Shown here: piece after piece, positions 52,578 to 61,691 of the stretch
Layout: each line of letters starts with the position of its first letter
Numbering within the stretch: position 1 is the stretch's first letter
NCBI RefSeq assembly: GCF_019967995.1
Contig: NZ_CP065377.1
Coordinates: forward strand, 1,798,001-1,862,000
Length of the DNA stretch: 64,000 nucleotides
Direction: 5' to 3'
Source of the DNA: Faecalibacterium prausnitzii
GTDB lineage: Bacteria; Bacillota; Clostridia; Oscillospirales; Ruminococcaceae
Notes under the pieces: generated by a model
Told to the model about the DNA's origin: nothing
The model's database searches: none
Seen by the model: the letters and a program-made list of their open reading frames with translations, nothing else
Translations under genes and position numbers: made by a program

Positions 52578-52762
52578 TGTAACCGAACGCCTGTAACCGG
52601 GCAGGAAAACTCTCTTTTTCTGTACGCAGGACATTCGGTGGACTTTATACTTTTTCTTATCTTTTTAAGGTTACATGGTTACAGAAAGCGGAAAACGCAG
52701 CAATCATGCGGCTTTTGCGCTGTAACTGAGGTGTAACCGAATCTGTAACCAGACGTGTAACC
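52578..52762. repeat. Iteron-like array of TGTAACC / GGTTACA boxes
   Basis: Copies of TGTAACC lie at 52578, 52592, 52732, 52744 and 52756, with a TGTAACT at 52721; two inverted GGTTACA copies lie at 52669 and 52677. The last four are phased at 11-12 bp. The array lies directly downstream of the VapE-type gene and upstream of xis, so it may be a replication origin, or a binding site for Xis or another regulator. Confidence 0.6.
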
Positions 52763-52769
52763 GGTGTCG

Positions 52770-54119
52770 TCAGAAGGGAAAGCCCAGTTGCTGGGCTTCC
52801 GCATCCGTCATTTCGGAGAAATCTTCAGCCCCGGTTTCGGGGCTGGTTACGCGCTCCCAGCCTTTCTGAACACCGTACTTCGGGTAACGCTTGGCGGTCT
52901 TGTGCGCCTGCCAGCCTTGGATATCGCCGCGCGAAATGCCGGTGTTCATGATCTCGCAGATAGCACGAGTCTCCCACTCTGCCGGGATATTGGTGTTGCC
53001 CAGTGCTTCCGCATAGAGCTGCTTGGAACACACCCGTTCACCCGTGTAGTCCTCCAAAAAGGCATAGATCATGCCCGCCTGTGCATCTTCCTGCATGAAG
53101 TCCTGCTGATGGGCTTGCAGGGTTTCCTGCATGGCAGGGCTGAACGCCAGCTTGTAGTTGCCGCTGTTGTAGATGGTCATAGCTTCCGCCCAGAGCTGGT
53201 CGATATAGGTGCGAGATTCCTCCTCATTGTCCAGAATGTGGACTTTGGCCTGTTCTGCATCTACCGGAACAGGGATGAAGCGGCGGTTGCCTGTGCGGTC
53301 ACGGGGCAAAAAATCCTGCCGGTTGGTCGTACCAGCAAAGACGCACTGGCGCAGACGGTCGGCAGGATGGGTCTCGTAGGGAATTTTATAGGTTTCCTTC
53401 TGCTTGCTGAGAAAGCTCTTGATTTCCTCGATGCTCTTGGCGTTGGCGGTGGCGATCATCTCTGACATTTCGATGATCCAGTGCCCTTGCAGCTTGCGGT
53501 ACACATTGTCATCGTCCAGCCGCCGCAGGTCATCCGAGAACCATTCGTCCTTGACTGCCAGCAGCCGGAAGAAAGTGGACTTTCCCACACCTTGACCTCC
53601 CACCAAACAGAGCATGGTCTCAAATTTACATCCCGGCTGGAACACCCGCTTGATGGCTCCCAGCAGGAAGATCTTCATGGCTTCGCAAGTGTACTCGTCC
53701 TCCGCAGCACCGAGAAAGTGGTGCAGGACGTGGGGGATCCGTTCCGTGCCGTCCCATTGCAGGCCGTTCAGGTAATCCCGGATGGGGTGATAGCGGTTCT
53801 CGTTGGCAACAATGCGGATGGCAGATTCGATTTTCTTTTCACTGGAAATGCCGTATTTCTCCATCCTCCGCAGGATATACTTCATGTCGGTGTCGTTCAG
53901 CGTCTTGCCGGAACGGGGCCAGCCCACAGGCTTTACAATGTCGATGCGCTCGCTCAACAGGTTCAGCCGGATGGCATCGGCAAGCACATGGTCGTTCTGC
54001 AGAATCGTGATGCAGTTCTGGATCGTCCGCTGGATTTCGCCGTTGGAGTGCTTGGTTAGCATTTCCTTCACATCTCCAACGGTTCGGGGAGTGCGTTCTT
54101 CGTTGACTTCTTTGCTCAA
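52770..54119 (-). CDS. Virulence-associated E (VapE)-family ATPase, 449 aa, TTG start
   Basis: The start TTG at 54119 overlaps the stop of the relaxase gene (TTGA) and has GAGGTGATG upstream. The P-loop is CLVGGQGVGKSTFFRLL (residues about 172-187) with downstream WIIEMSEM (Walker B) and FAGTTNRQDFLPRDRTGNRRFIPV, a superfamily 3-like helicase signature typical of VapE/primase-helicase proteins of phage satellites and mobilizable elements. It probably serves replication of the excised element. The iteron-like array follows its 3' end. Confidence 0.88.
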   Translation of the reverse strand: MSKEVNEERTPRTVGDVKEMLTKHSNGEIQRTIQNCITILQNDHVLADAIRLNLLSERIDIVKPVGWPRSGKTLNDTDMKYILRRMEKYGISSEKKIESAIRIVANENRYHPIRDYLNGLQWDGTERIPHVLHHFLGAAEDEYTCEAMKIFLLGAIKRVFQPGCKFETMLCLVGGQGVGKSTFFRLLAVKDEWFSDDLRRLDDDNVYRKLQGHWIIEMSEMIATANAKSIEEIKSFLSKQKETYKIPYETHPADRLRQCVFAGTTNRQDFLPRDRTGNRRFIPVPVDAEQAKVHILDNEEESRTYIDQLWAEAMTIYNSGNYKLAFSPAMQETLQAHQQDFMQEDAQAGMIYAFLEDYTGERVCSKQLYAEALGNTNIPAEWETRAICEIMNTGISRGDIQGWQAHKTAKRYPKYGVQKGWERVTSPETGAEDFSEMTDAEAQQLGFPF

Positions 54120-55351
54120 TAAACATCACCTCGTGTTTCTGACTTTTCGGCGGTAGGCGTGACAGATGGCTTCCGCTGTGCCTGTTCTGCCTGCAAGCGG
54201 TTCAGCAGCTGCAGAACGGAATCCCGTGCTTTCTCCTTGACCTGCTCCTTGCCCTTTTGCCGGACATCCGGCTTCAGGAGCTTCTCCTGCAAGCGGGCAG
54301 CGGTGGTCTGCATGGTCTTGAGGAACTTGTCCAGCACGGTATCCAGATGTTTTGCGGTGTACTCCCTCGTGGCCTTGGGAGCCTTACGCTCCGGGGACAG
54401 CACCCACTTCTTCGTGTCCTCGATCATCCGCATATCTTCCTTGCGGGTCTCGGTGCGCACCACCTCCGTCACTACCTCCACCGCCTTATCATAGGCTGCT
54501 GCCGAAACATCATCCAGAAGGGTCTCCATATCCGAAACTTTCAGGGTCAGCTCGTCCAGCCTGTCCTGCTGGGCGGCAAGCTGCTCCTTTTGCTTGGCAA
54601 GGATAAAATCCTGCTTTTCCAGATACTTGCGGTTGCCGTACTCCGCTTCTTCCTCCAGATCCAGCCCATGCCGCTTGGCAATCTCGAACAGCATCTTCCG
54701 GCAGGCGGCATCAAAGGCGATTTTGCGGTTGTTGCGGCGGCCGAGGGGTTTGCCCGGGTCAGGCAGTTCAAAACCCAACGCTTCCAGCGCCTTTTCCTGC
54801 TGGGGAGCTACCTCGCCGTACTTGTTCTCGCAGTCGAACACATGGCGTTCGTGGATGTGGGGCGTGCTTTCGTCCAGATGCAACGCCCAGTCCAGCACAT
54901 GAACGTGGTTGCCAAACTTTGCCTTGAATTCCTCGATGAACTCCGTGACGATGTTCAGCAAATCCTCTGCGGAAGCGTGTTCATCCAGCGTTCCAAGCTG
55001 GTAGATAGTTTCTTCCGGGCAGGTCTTGCGGCTGGACAGCAGGTCAGGAATGGAGCGGTTACGTTCAGTGTGCCGGATTTTGGCGTTGCGCTCGTTCTGA
55101 CCTTCGATGAAGGTTGTGTACCGGATCTCGTAAAACTGCCGTTCCACATCCGAGAAGGTTGCTGCCAGATCATTCGGGTCTTGTGGGTCGAGAGCCGAAC
55201 GGAAGCCATGGAAGCAGTCCCAGTAGATGTTGCCCTTGGCTCGTTCCGGGTCAATGTGCTCGCTGTTGGAAAGGTTGAAACTGCGGTCATTGTGCTTGGG
55301 GTTATAGGTGCCGTGGGTTCCGGCTCGTCCGTTGTGTCGTGTTAATTTCAG
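54116..55351 (-). CDS. MobV-like relaxase (plasmid mobilization/recombination protein), 411 aa, apparent CTG start
   Basis: The conserved N-terminus (KLTRHNGRAGTHGTYNPKHN) is preceded by GGAGGG at the right distance, but the codon at 55349-55351 is CTG; no ATG/GTG/TTG is in frame there. Either CTG is used or the start is further upstream. The relaxase motif HLDESTPHIHERHVF (residues about 158-172) supplies the metal-binding His and acidic residues of the MobV/Pre family. Residues about 255-400 are charged and coiled coil. It would nick oriT, allowing transfer by a helper element. Confidence 0.8.
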   Translation of the reverse strand: MKLTRHNGRAGTHGTYNPKHNDRSFNLSNSEHIDPERAKGNIYWDCFHGFRSALDPQDPNDLAATFSDVERQFYEIRYTTFIEGQNERNAKIRHTERNRSIPDLLSSRKTCPEETIYQLGTLDEHASAEDLLNIVTEFIEEFKAKFGNHVHVLDWALHLDESTPHIHERHVFDCENKYGEVAPQQEKALEALGFELPDPGKPLGRRNNRKIAFDAACRKMLFEIAKRHGLDLEEEAEYGNRKYLEKQDFILAKQKEQLAAQQDRLDELTLKVSDMETLLDDVSAAAYDKAVEVVTEVVRTETRKEDMRMIEDTKKWVLSPERKAPKATREYTAKHLDTVLDKFLKTMQTTAARLQEKLLKPDVRQKGKEQVKEKARDSVLQLLNRLQAEQAQRKPSVTPTAEKSETRGDVY

Positions 55352-56198
55352 ATAGACATCCCTCCGTTTCAACAGCTTGGTGGGGAGAACGCAGCAGCGA
55401 AGCTGCTGGATCTGCCGCCTTTTTGCGCCAGATAATACCCAGTAGGATATGACGCACAGCATCATATCACTGGGGCAAAGAGCTGCGCTCTCTGCACTCT
55501 TGCTCCGGGCAAGCTGTTCAGAAAAACAGCTCGTCCGGCTCAATGTAACGAGAGCCGGAAATTGTTCCGGCTCCCCCATCGCAGATAGGCTTACAGTCCA
55601 TCTGCGTCAATATGATATAGGTCTCCCATATTCGCCCTCGGCACCCTAGGAGTGGGGAATCGTCCGGCGGCGGGCTTGCACCGCACCATTGGCATTTCAG
55701 CCACCCCGCCTTCGTTATGGCCGGGCTGCGAATTACAGAAGTACCTTTTGTGAAGTACCGGACGATTGAACTATTCTGTTTTCAAGGAGCAGATTTTTAT
55801 AGAAAATCCTCGGAATTTAGGGCTTCCGAAAAATTATCCCTCTACTTGGTAGGCTTTGATAACGGCTAAATAATAGCCAGAAAAAGAAATTCGTTGAAAA
55901 GTTCTTGGAAAATATAGTCGAATCAACCGTTGAGTTAAAATATCGTCAGTTTATCGAGCAGCCAACTGAGGTAGACAATTTGCAACGGTGAGCGTGTCCA
56001 AAGTCGAAGCACTCTTGAAAAAAGATACTCTCACTTGGTAGCCGACGAGAAAGGCCATTTGGCACCCATTGACGATTCTTTGTAATAAAGTTGTTATAAG
56101 TACCTACCTCGAAAAAGTCCCCTCAATAGGTAGCCGGCGAGAAAGGCCAAAAAGTAACCATTTCAACAAATTTCCATAAAAGTTGCGCGAATAGCACA
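55352..56198. other. 850-nt non-coding region with oriT-like repeats
   Basis: No credible ORF is seen. Features: a perfect 10-bp inverted repeat AATCGTCCGG (55658-55667) and CCGGACGATT (55758-55767) with a 90-nt interior; GAAGTACC twice (55738-55745 and 55752-55759) beside the right arm; and a direct repeat of 21 bp with 20 matches (GGTAGCC-R-CGAGAAAGGCCA) at 56037-56057 and 56129-56149. Lying just upstream of the relaxase gene, it is the natural place for oriT. The AT-rich right half is also the possible leader of other transcripts. Confidence 0.45.
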
Positions 56199-56236
56199 AA
56201 AAGGCAGCCATCTGCACCCATGCAGACAGCCGCCTT
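56199..56236 (-). terminator. Terminator of the restriction-modification operon
   Basis: AAAGGCGGCTGTCTGC and GCAGATGGCTGCCTTT arms (mismatches in the middle), TTTTTG on the minus strand, 25 nt past the stop at 56262. Confidence 0.8.
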
Positions 56237-56261
56237 TGGTTTTATGCTGTATTCTATTTTC

Positions 56262-59200
56262 TCAATCTCTGAAGATCTTATCCAGTTCCCTTTCCATGGT
56301 GTCCGCCTTGGCAAATTCCAGCGTATCCGCCTGACGGATATGGTGGGCGGTGATGCCGTTACCCTTTGCAAAGCCCAGAATGTAGCTGATGGCAATGCGG
56401 TAGATGATCTCGGTCGGGGCAAGCCCATAGACCTGCTTGGCAAAGATATGTTCCAGCCGGGCGTTATCGTCCGGGAAGGCTTGCCGCATCTTCTCGCTGC
56501 GGTAAAGGTGCTTGACGATTTCCGTAATGTACAGACCGGACTTCATGTAGGGGTCCAGAAAGGTCTTGCCGGGGTCATCGAAGCAGCCGGGGTTTTCCTG
56601 CTCCAGCAGGTCTACCATCTTTTTCACCACCCACTTTGGGGTGAAGATCTGGTTGGTTTTCTGGGGCGGGATGTAATCGAAGATATCCTCGGTGCGGCTC
56701 TCGTCAAAGTAATCTGCCAGCTTGACCTTCAGGTTCAAGAACTCCTTCACCGAATCGTCAAACACTACCGGGTCGAACAGGTGGCCTGCAAAGTGCTCCT
56801 CCTGTCCGGTGGCTTGGTTGATGTACGGTCCACCGTCCCGCAAAAAGCGGAACTGTTCCAACGTGATGCTGGTGACCTCCTGAAAGACCTTGTCCGGGAT
56901 GATTTGGTCAAAGTTCGCCAGTGTCACGTTCTCGTCGCCATACGCCATAAGGAAGGACGGGATGGTGCGGGAGAAGCCCCGCAGATGGTCACGGACGGTG
57001 TCCTCGTAGCCCTTTTTCTCCTGCTCCTTCTGGTTGGTCTCCACGGTGCGCACGATGGTCTGCTGCATCTCCTGCGCCGTCTGCTGAATGGTGGTTTGCA
57101 ACGTCTCCATCAGGGCGGCGGTGCTCTGCTGCTGTTTTGCGTCAAATTCCCGGTTCACCTGCTGACGCTGCTGGGCGGTGGTGCAGCTCTGTAACTGCTG
57201 GGTGCGCTTTTCTTCCAACTGGCTCTGGTCGATGCGGTAGTTGTCCACCACCTTGTTCACCGCCACGTCCATCTTGGCTTTGGCGGTACTCTCAAACCGC
57301 TTCTGGTCGGACAGCTTCAGGTCCCGACCATACTCCTGCTTTGCCTGCTCCACCATGGGGGTGATGATCTCCTTGGTGATGCTCTTTTTCAGGGGTTCCA
57401 GATGCTCTTCTTTGGCAGGAGCCGGGGCATCGGTCAGGTCTTGCAGGGCGGTGTCCAGCGCCGGGGTGCTTTCGTAGATCTTCTCCCCGAACACATCCGC
57501 TGCCTTGCCGATGACGTAGCCCTCATCCAAGTCTACCTCGCCCTTGTCGTTCAGGGAGAGGTCTGCGCCGGTGTCCGGGGTGATCTGGATGGGCTTTGCC
57601 TTGGCTTCGCTGATGGGCTGGAAGTTTTGCAGAATGTCCAGCACCTCCTGCGGGGCACTGAACACGTTGGAAATGTTCTGGAACAGGAAGTTGCTCTGGA
57701 AACCCATCCGCACCACTTCTTTAGACTTGATCTTCCGGGGGATGCTGAGGACTTTTTCTGCATCCAGCGGGATCATCTCCCCTTCCTCGTCCTCACCAAT
57801 GACTGGGAAGAAGTTGAGCAGATTCTGAATGTGCGCCTTGCGCTCCCCGGTGCCGCCCTTGCCGCTAGCGGTGTCCTGTGAAAGGTCGTTGGCGAACTGC
57901 TCGTAGATCAGCAGAGTGCGGGCAGGGTCAAAATCGAACACATAGGCGTTCTCTTTGCGGCGGAAGGTGCCGTTTTCGTGGAAAAGGCAGGGGTTCTGGG
58001 CACGGAACGCTGCCTGCATATACAGCGCCGGGCTTTTCAGGTTGGAGAGCATCAGCACCGCCGACCACTCCGGGATGGTGACACCGGTGGTCAGCTGCCC
58101 CACCGACAGGGTAATGGTCTTTTCATGGTGGGCGATGGCGGCTTTTACCCGGTCAAAGCTCTTCTGGTTCTCGTCCGTGTCGTCCAGCTTGCCGTCACCG
58201 GCGGCAAGGATTACCTCATAGTCCCGGAACACCGGGTGCGCCTGCAGCTTTTTTGCCAGCGCTCTGGCACTGTCCACCCGGTTCAGCAGCCAGAAAGTGT
58301 GCTTCAGTTCGGCACGCAGTTCCGGGGTGGAAAACGGAAACTTGTTCTGGGTGGTCATAGCATCCAGAAAGCGGTCCACCTCGGCGTCGTGCTCAAAGCT
58401 GCCGCTGGGCTTCACCTTGAAGAATTCGTTCAGGTCAAAGGCAAATTCCTGCGTTTCGCCGTCGATCTCCACGCCCTGCTGAATTTCGTCCCGGATGATC
58501 TCGGACATCTGGTAGGTGTAGAGGTTGAGCATAGGGAGGTTTGCGTAGGGGTTCTGCTGCCCCGGTGCGCCCTGCCAGTTCCGCTTGGCGGCCTGCTCGT
58601 CGGCGTAGGTCCAGTTGAAGATGGCATCCCCGGCAAACTTATCGTTTGCCAGTGCCTTGAAGGGCGTGCCGGACAGGTGCAGCGTGAACTTGCGGCGGAT
58701 GTGGTCAAAGGCAAGGTCGGTCTTGTAGGTGTCCACGCCCTCGTGGGCTTCATCGATGACCAGCACATCCCAGTTCAGCTCGGTCAGGTGTTGCAGCTTG
58801 TCGTACTCGCCGCCGAAATACTTCGAGCCTTTCATGTCCTGCAGGCTGACGAACTCAATGCGCTTATACAGTTCCTCGCCCTGTGCGGCGGCATCCAGAT
58901 AGCCCTGCTCGTCCAGCACATGGGGCTGCCCGGCAAGGGCATCCACATGGCTGACAAACAGATAGCCGGACTCCCTGCCCAGAAAGCGCACATAGTCGCT
59001 GTACCAGCTATTGGCGATAGCAGGGCGGTTGGTGACGATGAGCACCGTCTGTGCATCGACCTGCTTGCAGAAATCGTAGACGGAAAGGGTCTTGCCAAAG
59101 CGGGGCTTGGCGTTCCAGAGGTATTCCCCGCCGGGGTGGCTCTGGTAATAGGTCTTGGTGTCGTGGACAGCCCTTGCCTGTTCTTCCCGCAGGGTGTAGG

Positions 59201-59570
59201 CGATGGCAGCATCCAGCTGCACCCGGCCCCGGTTCATGCGGAAATCCTGAAAATACCGCCGGGACTGCTGCCCATCCAGATGGAACCACTCGTTTTTGCG
59301 GTCGTTCTCCACGTTCAGCTTGCGGAGGTAGGCGTGGAAATCGTGGTCGGTGAACACCTCACCGCTGCCGTCATCGTAGACAGCATTGCCCCGCCACTCC
59401 TCATGGAACAGCACATCGGCGGTGTGGGTCTGCTGTTTCAGGCGTTTGTCCACTGACTGCTCGGTGTAGCCGATCTTCGTCCAGCCGTTGTGCCGGGCAA
59501 TTTCCGGGGTGGTATAGGCGTAGATCATGGGCACTACCTGCCGGGCAGTGCGCAGGGTTATGCCAGCCAT
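56262..59570 (-). CDS. Restriction protein: GIY-YIG-like nuclease + SF2 helicase + methylase-like C-terminus, 1102 aa
   Basis: The start ATG overlaps the methylase stop (TAATG) with AAGGAG upstream. Residues about 16-85 (MIYAYTTPEIARHNGWTKIGYTEQSVDKRL ... then GEVFTDHDFHAYL) look like a T5orf172/GIY-YIG nuclease. An SF2 translocase follows: Walker A AKPRFGKTLS (about 154-163), DEAH box LVIDEAHEG, SGTPF and QAAFRAQNP. Residues about 720-830 are Gln-rich coiled coil. The last 150 residues (NQIFTPKWVVKKMVDLL ... FLDPYMKSGLYITEI) resemble the start of an N6-methylase fold but lack NPPY. It is probably the DNA-cleaving subunit of the adjacent methylase. Confidence 0.75.
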   Translation of the reverse strand: MAGITLRTARQVVPMIYAYTTPEIARHNGWTKIGYTEQSVDKRLKQQTHTADVLFHEEWRGNAVYDDGSGEVFTDHDFHAYLRKLNVENDRKNEWFHLDGQQSRRYFQDFRMNRGRVQLDAAIAYTLREEQARAVHDTKTYYQSHPGGEYLWNAKPRFGKTLSVYDFCKQVDAQTVLIVTNRPAIANSWYSDYVRFLGRESGYLFVSHVDALAGQPHVLDEQGYLDAAAQGEELYKRIEFVSLQDMKGSKYFGGEYDKLQHLTELNWDVLVIDEAHEGVDTYKTDLAFDHIRRKFTLHLSGTPFKALANDKFAGDAIFNWTYADEQAAKRNWQGAPGQQNPYANLPMLNLYTYQMSEIIRDEIQQGVEIDGETQEFAFDLNEFFKVKPSGSFEHDAEVDRFLDAMTTQNKFPFSTPELRAELKHTFWLLNRVDSARALAKKLQAHPVFRDYEVILAAGDGKLDDTDENQKSFDRVKAAIAHHEKTITLSVGQLTTGVTIPEWSAVLMLSNLKSPALYMQAAFRAQNPCLFHENGTFRRKENAYVFDFDPARTLLIYEQFANDLSQDTASGKGGTGERKAHIQNLLNFFPVIGEDEEGEMIPLDAEKVLSIPRKIKSKEVVRMGFQSNFLFQNISNVFSAPQEVLDILQNFQPISEAKAKPIQITPDTGADLSLNDKGEVDLDEGYVIGKAADVFGEKIYESTPALDTALQDLTDAPAPAKEEHLEPLKKSITKEIITPMVEQAKQEYGRDLKLSDQKRFESTAKAKMDVAVNKVVDNYRIDQSQLEEKRTQQLQSCTTAQQRQQVNREFDAKQQQSTAALMETLQTTIQQTAQEMQQTIVRTVETNQKEQEKKGYEDTVRDHLRGFSRTIPSFLMAYGDENVTLANFDQIIPDKVFQEVTSITLEQFRFLRDGGPYINQATGQEEHFAGHLFDPVVFDDSVKEFLNLKVKLADYFDESRTEDIFDYIPPQKTNQIFTPKWVVKKMVDLLEQENPGCFDDPGKTFLDPYMKSGLYITEIVKHLYRSEKMRQAFPDDNARLEHIFAKQVYGLAPTEIIYRIAISYILGFAKGNGITAHHIRQADTLEFAKADTMERELDKIFRD

Positions 59571-61513
59571 TATGCCATCTCCTTTATAATGCTTTGTATG
59601 AATGCCACTTCATCAGAAGTTAGTTTATACTTTGAAAACAGTTCTTCATCTGTCCACGCTCTTGAAAAATCCTGAACAGGAACAAAACCAAACATACCTT
59701 TGCTGATATGCTGTGTCATCGCCAAAATCGAAATCAAAAAACGCACAAATCGTGTTTTTAGGTATCTCATATAGTTATCTGCTTCAGCTTCTGTGTCAAA
59801 TGCTCCTGCAACGAGATACGTTTCTGAACAAACTACTTTCGGCGGCTGCTTTTCCATTGTCGAGAGAATGCGGTATTGTCCGTTCTTATCGGGCTGTCCT
59901 GCGTGTTCTGCCGTCAAATATGAAATAATGATTTTATAGCGGTCTATATTTTCTATACCCGTAGAAATCAAACTTCTTTTATATGGGCCTATCCCACCAT
60001 TAAATCTCAGTTGAATATCTCCTGCTTTGAGCGGTTTCACATTTGTAGCAAGACCAAACGGCTTTCGGCTGGAAACTATCGTATCAAGCGTCTGCTCTCC
60101 TTTCAGACGCACCTTCTTAACTATCTCGGCAGCGATTGGATAACGAATAAATGTCGAAAACTCATTCAAATCACGGTATTCGGATGTCTTAACCCCATCT
60201 CGGTAATTTATGTAGTAGCATTTTCCCTCATGTGACTTAGCCCACACAAAATAGCATACACCACCAGCAACATCCACATTCGGAAAAACATCCAGCGAGT
60301 TAGGATAGTCAACGAGTACCGCCATTCGTTTGTCGTTTAACATCTGCTCTCGAAATTTATCCAACCCTTTACCACCAGAATACCATTTTGCTGGAATGAT
60401 AAAAGACATTGCCGTTGGATTCAATGTCTTTGTTTCCTCAATGAATTTGTTATATACCGGCGTTGCGCTTGCGCCTGAACCTCCATCAACTTCCTGATAC
60501 GGCGGGTTTCCGATGACATAATCAAACTTCATGCTGGTACTCCCTTCCTGAATGGTTTCAAAGTTCTGGGCGGTTCCATGGCTGCCCTTGCGCCAGTTTT
60601 TCACTTTGCAGGATACCGTGGGCGGCTGCGGCTCTGCCGCCCCGAACATGGAAAAGAGATCAAGCTGTTCTGTCTCCGGCTGGGGCTTGCCGCCGGGCAC
60701 AGACAGGTGCAAGCCGTCCATTTGCCACAGGTTCCAGCTGATGATGGTGGCGATAGGCTGTAACTCTTCTTTTGTGGGCTTGCGCTGCCAGCGGGCTTGC
60801 AGATGCTCTGCATAGGTCAGCAGCAGGTTGACCCGTGCCAACAAAAGATTATCTCCCTGATACTCATAGCCGTAGGTAGACTGCACCGCATGGGTGGCAT
60901 ATTTGCGCCACTCGTCCTCTGTGGCGGCGTTCTCGCTTACCACCCGCAGCTTGCGGTCCAGAATGCCAATGCGCCGGGCTACCGGGATCATCTCGCCAGT
61001 GGCGGCATCGTACCGGGATGCCAGAAAGGGGGCTTCGCCGCAGGTCACCTCCAAGCGGCGGCTCTGCACATACTGCACCCATGCCGGGGTCCTGCCCCCG
61101 CAAACCGGGAACTGCACCGGCGTTTCCACCGTCTGCCAGCCTTGGGGCAGCTCCACCGTGAACTGCCCGGCGCTCTCCTCTGCCCCCAGCCCACGGAACC
61201 AGTCAGCATCCAGCGCGTTATTCATCTTGTTGCAGACCCATGCGGGGCTGAACACCTCGCCTTTTTTGCGGGTGCGTTGCTGCTGGGTGTCGGTCTGCTT
61301 CATCATCCGGGGCAGCACCACCTCATAGTGGGTCAGCCTGAGCTGCTGTGCGGTGATCTGGGATCTATCCGTCACCGGCTCGTACATCACGGTTTGCAGC
61401 TCCTCCGGCGGGTCGGTTGCCCAGATGATGTTTTTACCGGTAGATTTATCTTTTAGTAGCGTATCCAGCACCGCCTGCACTTCCGGTGCGTGAAAGTCGA
61501 TCAGTTGTTCCAA
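59570..61513 (-). CDS. N6-adenine DNA methyltransferase/specificity subunit (Eco57I-like), 647 aa, TTG start
   Basis: GAGGAA precedes a TTG at 61513. Residues about 75-90 (RKKGEVFSPAWVCNKMNNALD) and the SAM-binding block RRLEVTCGEAPFLASRYDAATGE form motif X/I; GYEYQGDNLLLARVNLLLTY follows. The catalytic motif is GNPPYQ at residues 335-340, just after an abrupt switch from GC-rich to AT-rich DNA (about 60532). The remaining 310 residues should contain the target recognition domain. An internal ATG at 60532 has its own GAAGGGAG box. The protein modifies adenine in the recognition site and is coupled to the helicase-nuclease gene. Confidence 0.85.
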   Translation of the reverse strand: MEQLIDFHAPEVQAVLDTLLKDKSTGKNIIWATDPPEELQTVMYEPVTDRSQITAQQLRLTHYEVVLPRMMKQTDTQQQRTRKKGEVFSPAWVCNKMNNALDADWFRGLGAEESAGQFTVELPQGWQTVETPVQFPVCGGRTPAWVQYVQSRRLEVTCGEAPFLASRYDAATGEMIPVARRIGILDRKLRVVSENAATEDEWRKYATHAVQSTYGYEYQGDNLLLARVNLLLTYAEHLQARWQRKPTKEELQPIATIISWNLWQMDGLHLSVPGGKPQPETEQLDLFSMFGAAEPQPPTVSCKVKNWRKGSHGTAQNFETIQEGSTSMKFDYVIGNPPYQEVDGGSGASATPVYNKFIEETKTLNPTAMSFIIPAKWYSGGKGLDKFREQMLNDKRMAVLVDYPNSLDVFPNVDVAGGVCYFVWAKSHEGKCYYINYRDGVKTSEYRDLNEFSTFIRYPIAAEIVKKVRLKGEQTLDTIVSSRKPFGLATNVKPLKAGDIQLRFNGGIGPYKRSLISTGIENIDRYKIIISYLTAEHAGQPDKNGQYRILSTMEKQPPKVVCSETYLVAGAFDTEAEADNYMRYLKTRFVRFLISILAMTQHISKGMFGFVPVQDFSRAWTDEELFSKYKLTSDEVAFIQSIIKEMA

Positions 61514-61591
61514 CGGGGTATTCCTCGCTTTGCCTTAGCGTTGCGGCGGAAGTGATAATGTTCTTAGCACTTTCGGCCTATACTAACAAGT

Positions 61592-61664
61592 ATCTTATCA
61601 CTTTTACAGCCAATTCACAAGAATTTCGGCGTTTTTTGCCAAAAGTAATAAGATTCTCTATACT
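61592..61664 (+). promoter_or_regulatory. XRE promoter with a long inverted-repeat operator
   Basis: TTGCCA (61636-61641), 17-nt spacer and TATACT (61659-61664) drive the regulator gene. ATCTTATCACTTTT (61592-61605) and AAAAGTAATAAGAT (61641-61654) are complementary at 13 of 14 positions; the second arm lies between -35 and -10. A further AAGTGATAA half-site is near 61550. The region is shared with the divergent methylase gene, so the regulator may control both. Confidence 0.65.
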
Positions 61665-61691
61665 TGAAAGCAAAGAAGGGTGGTGCGCTAG

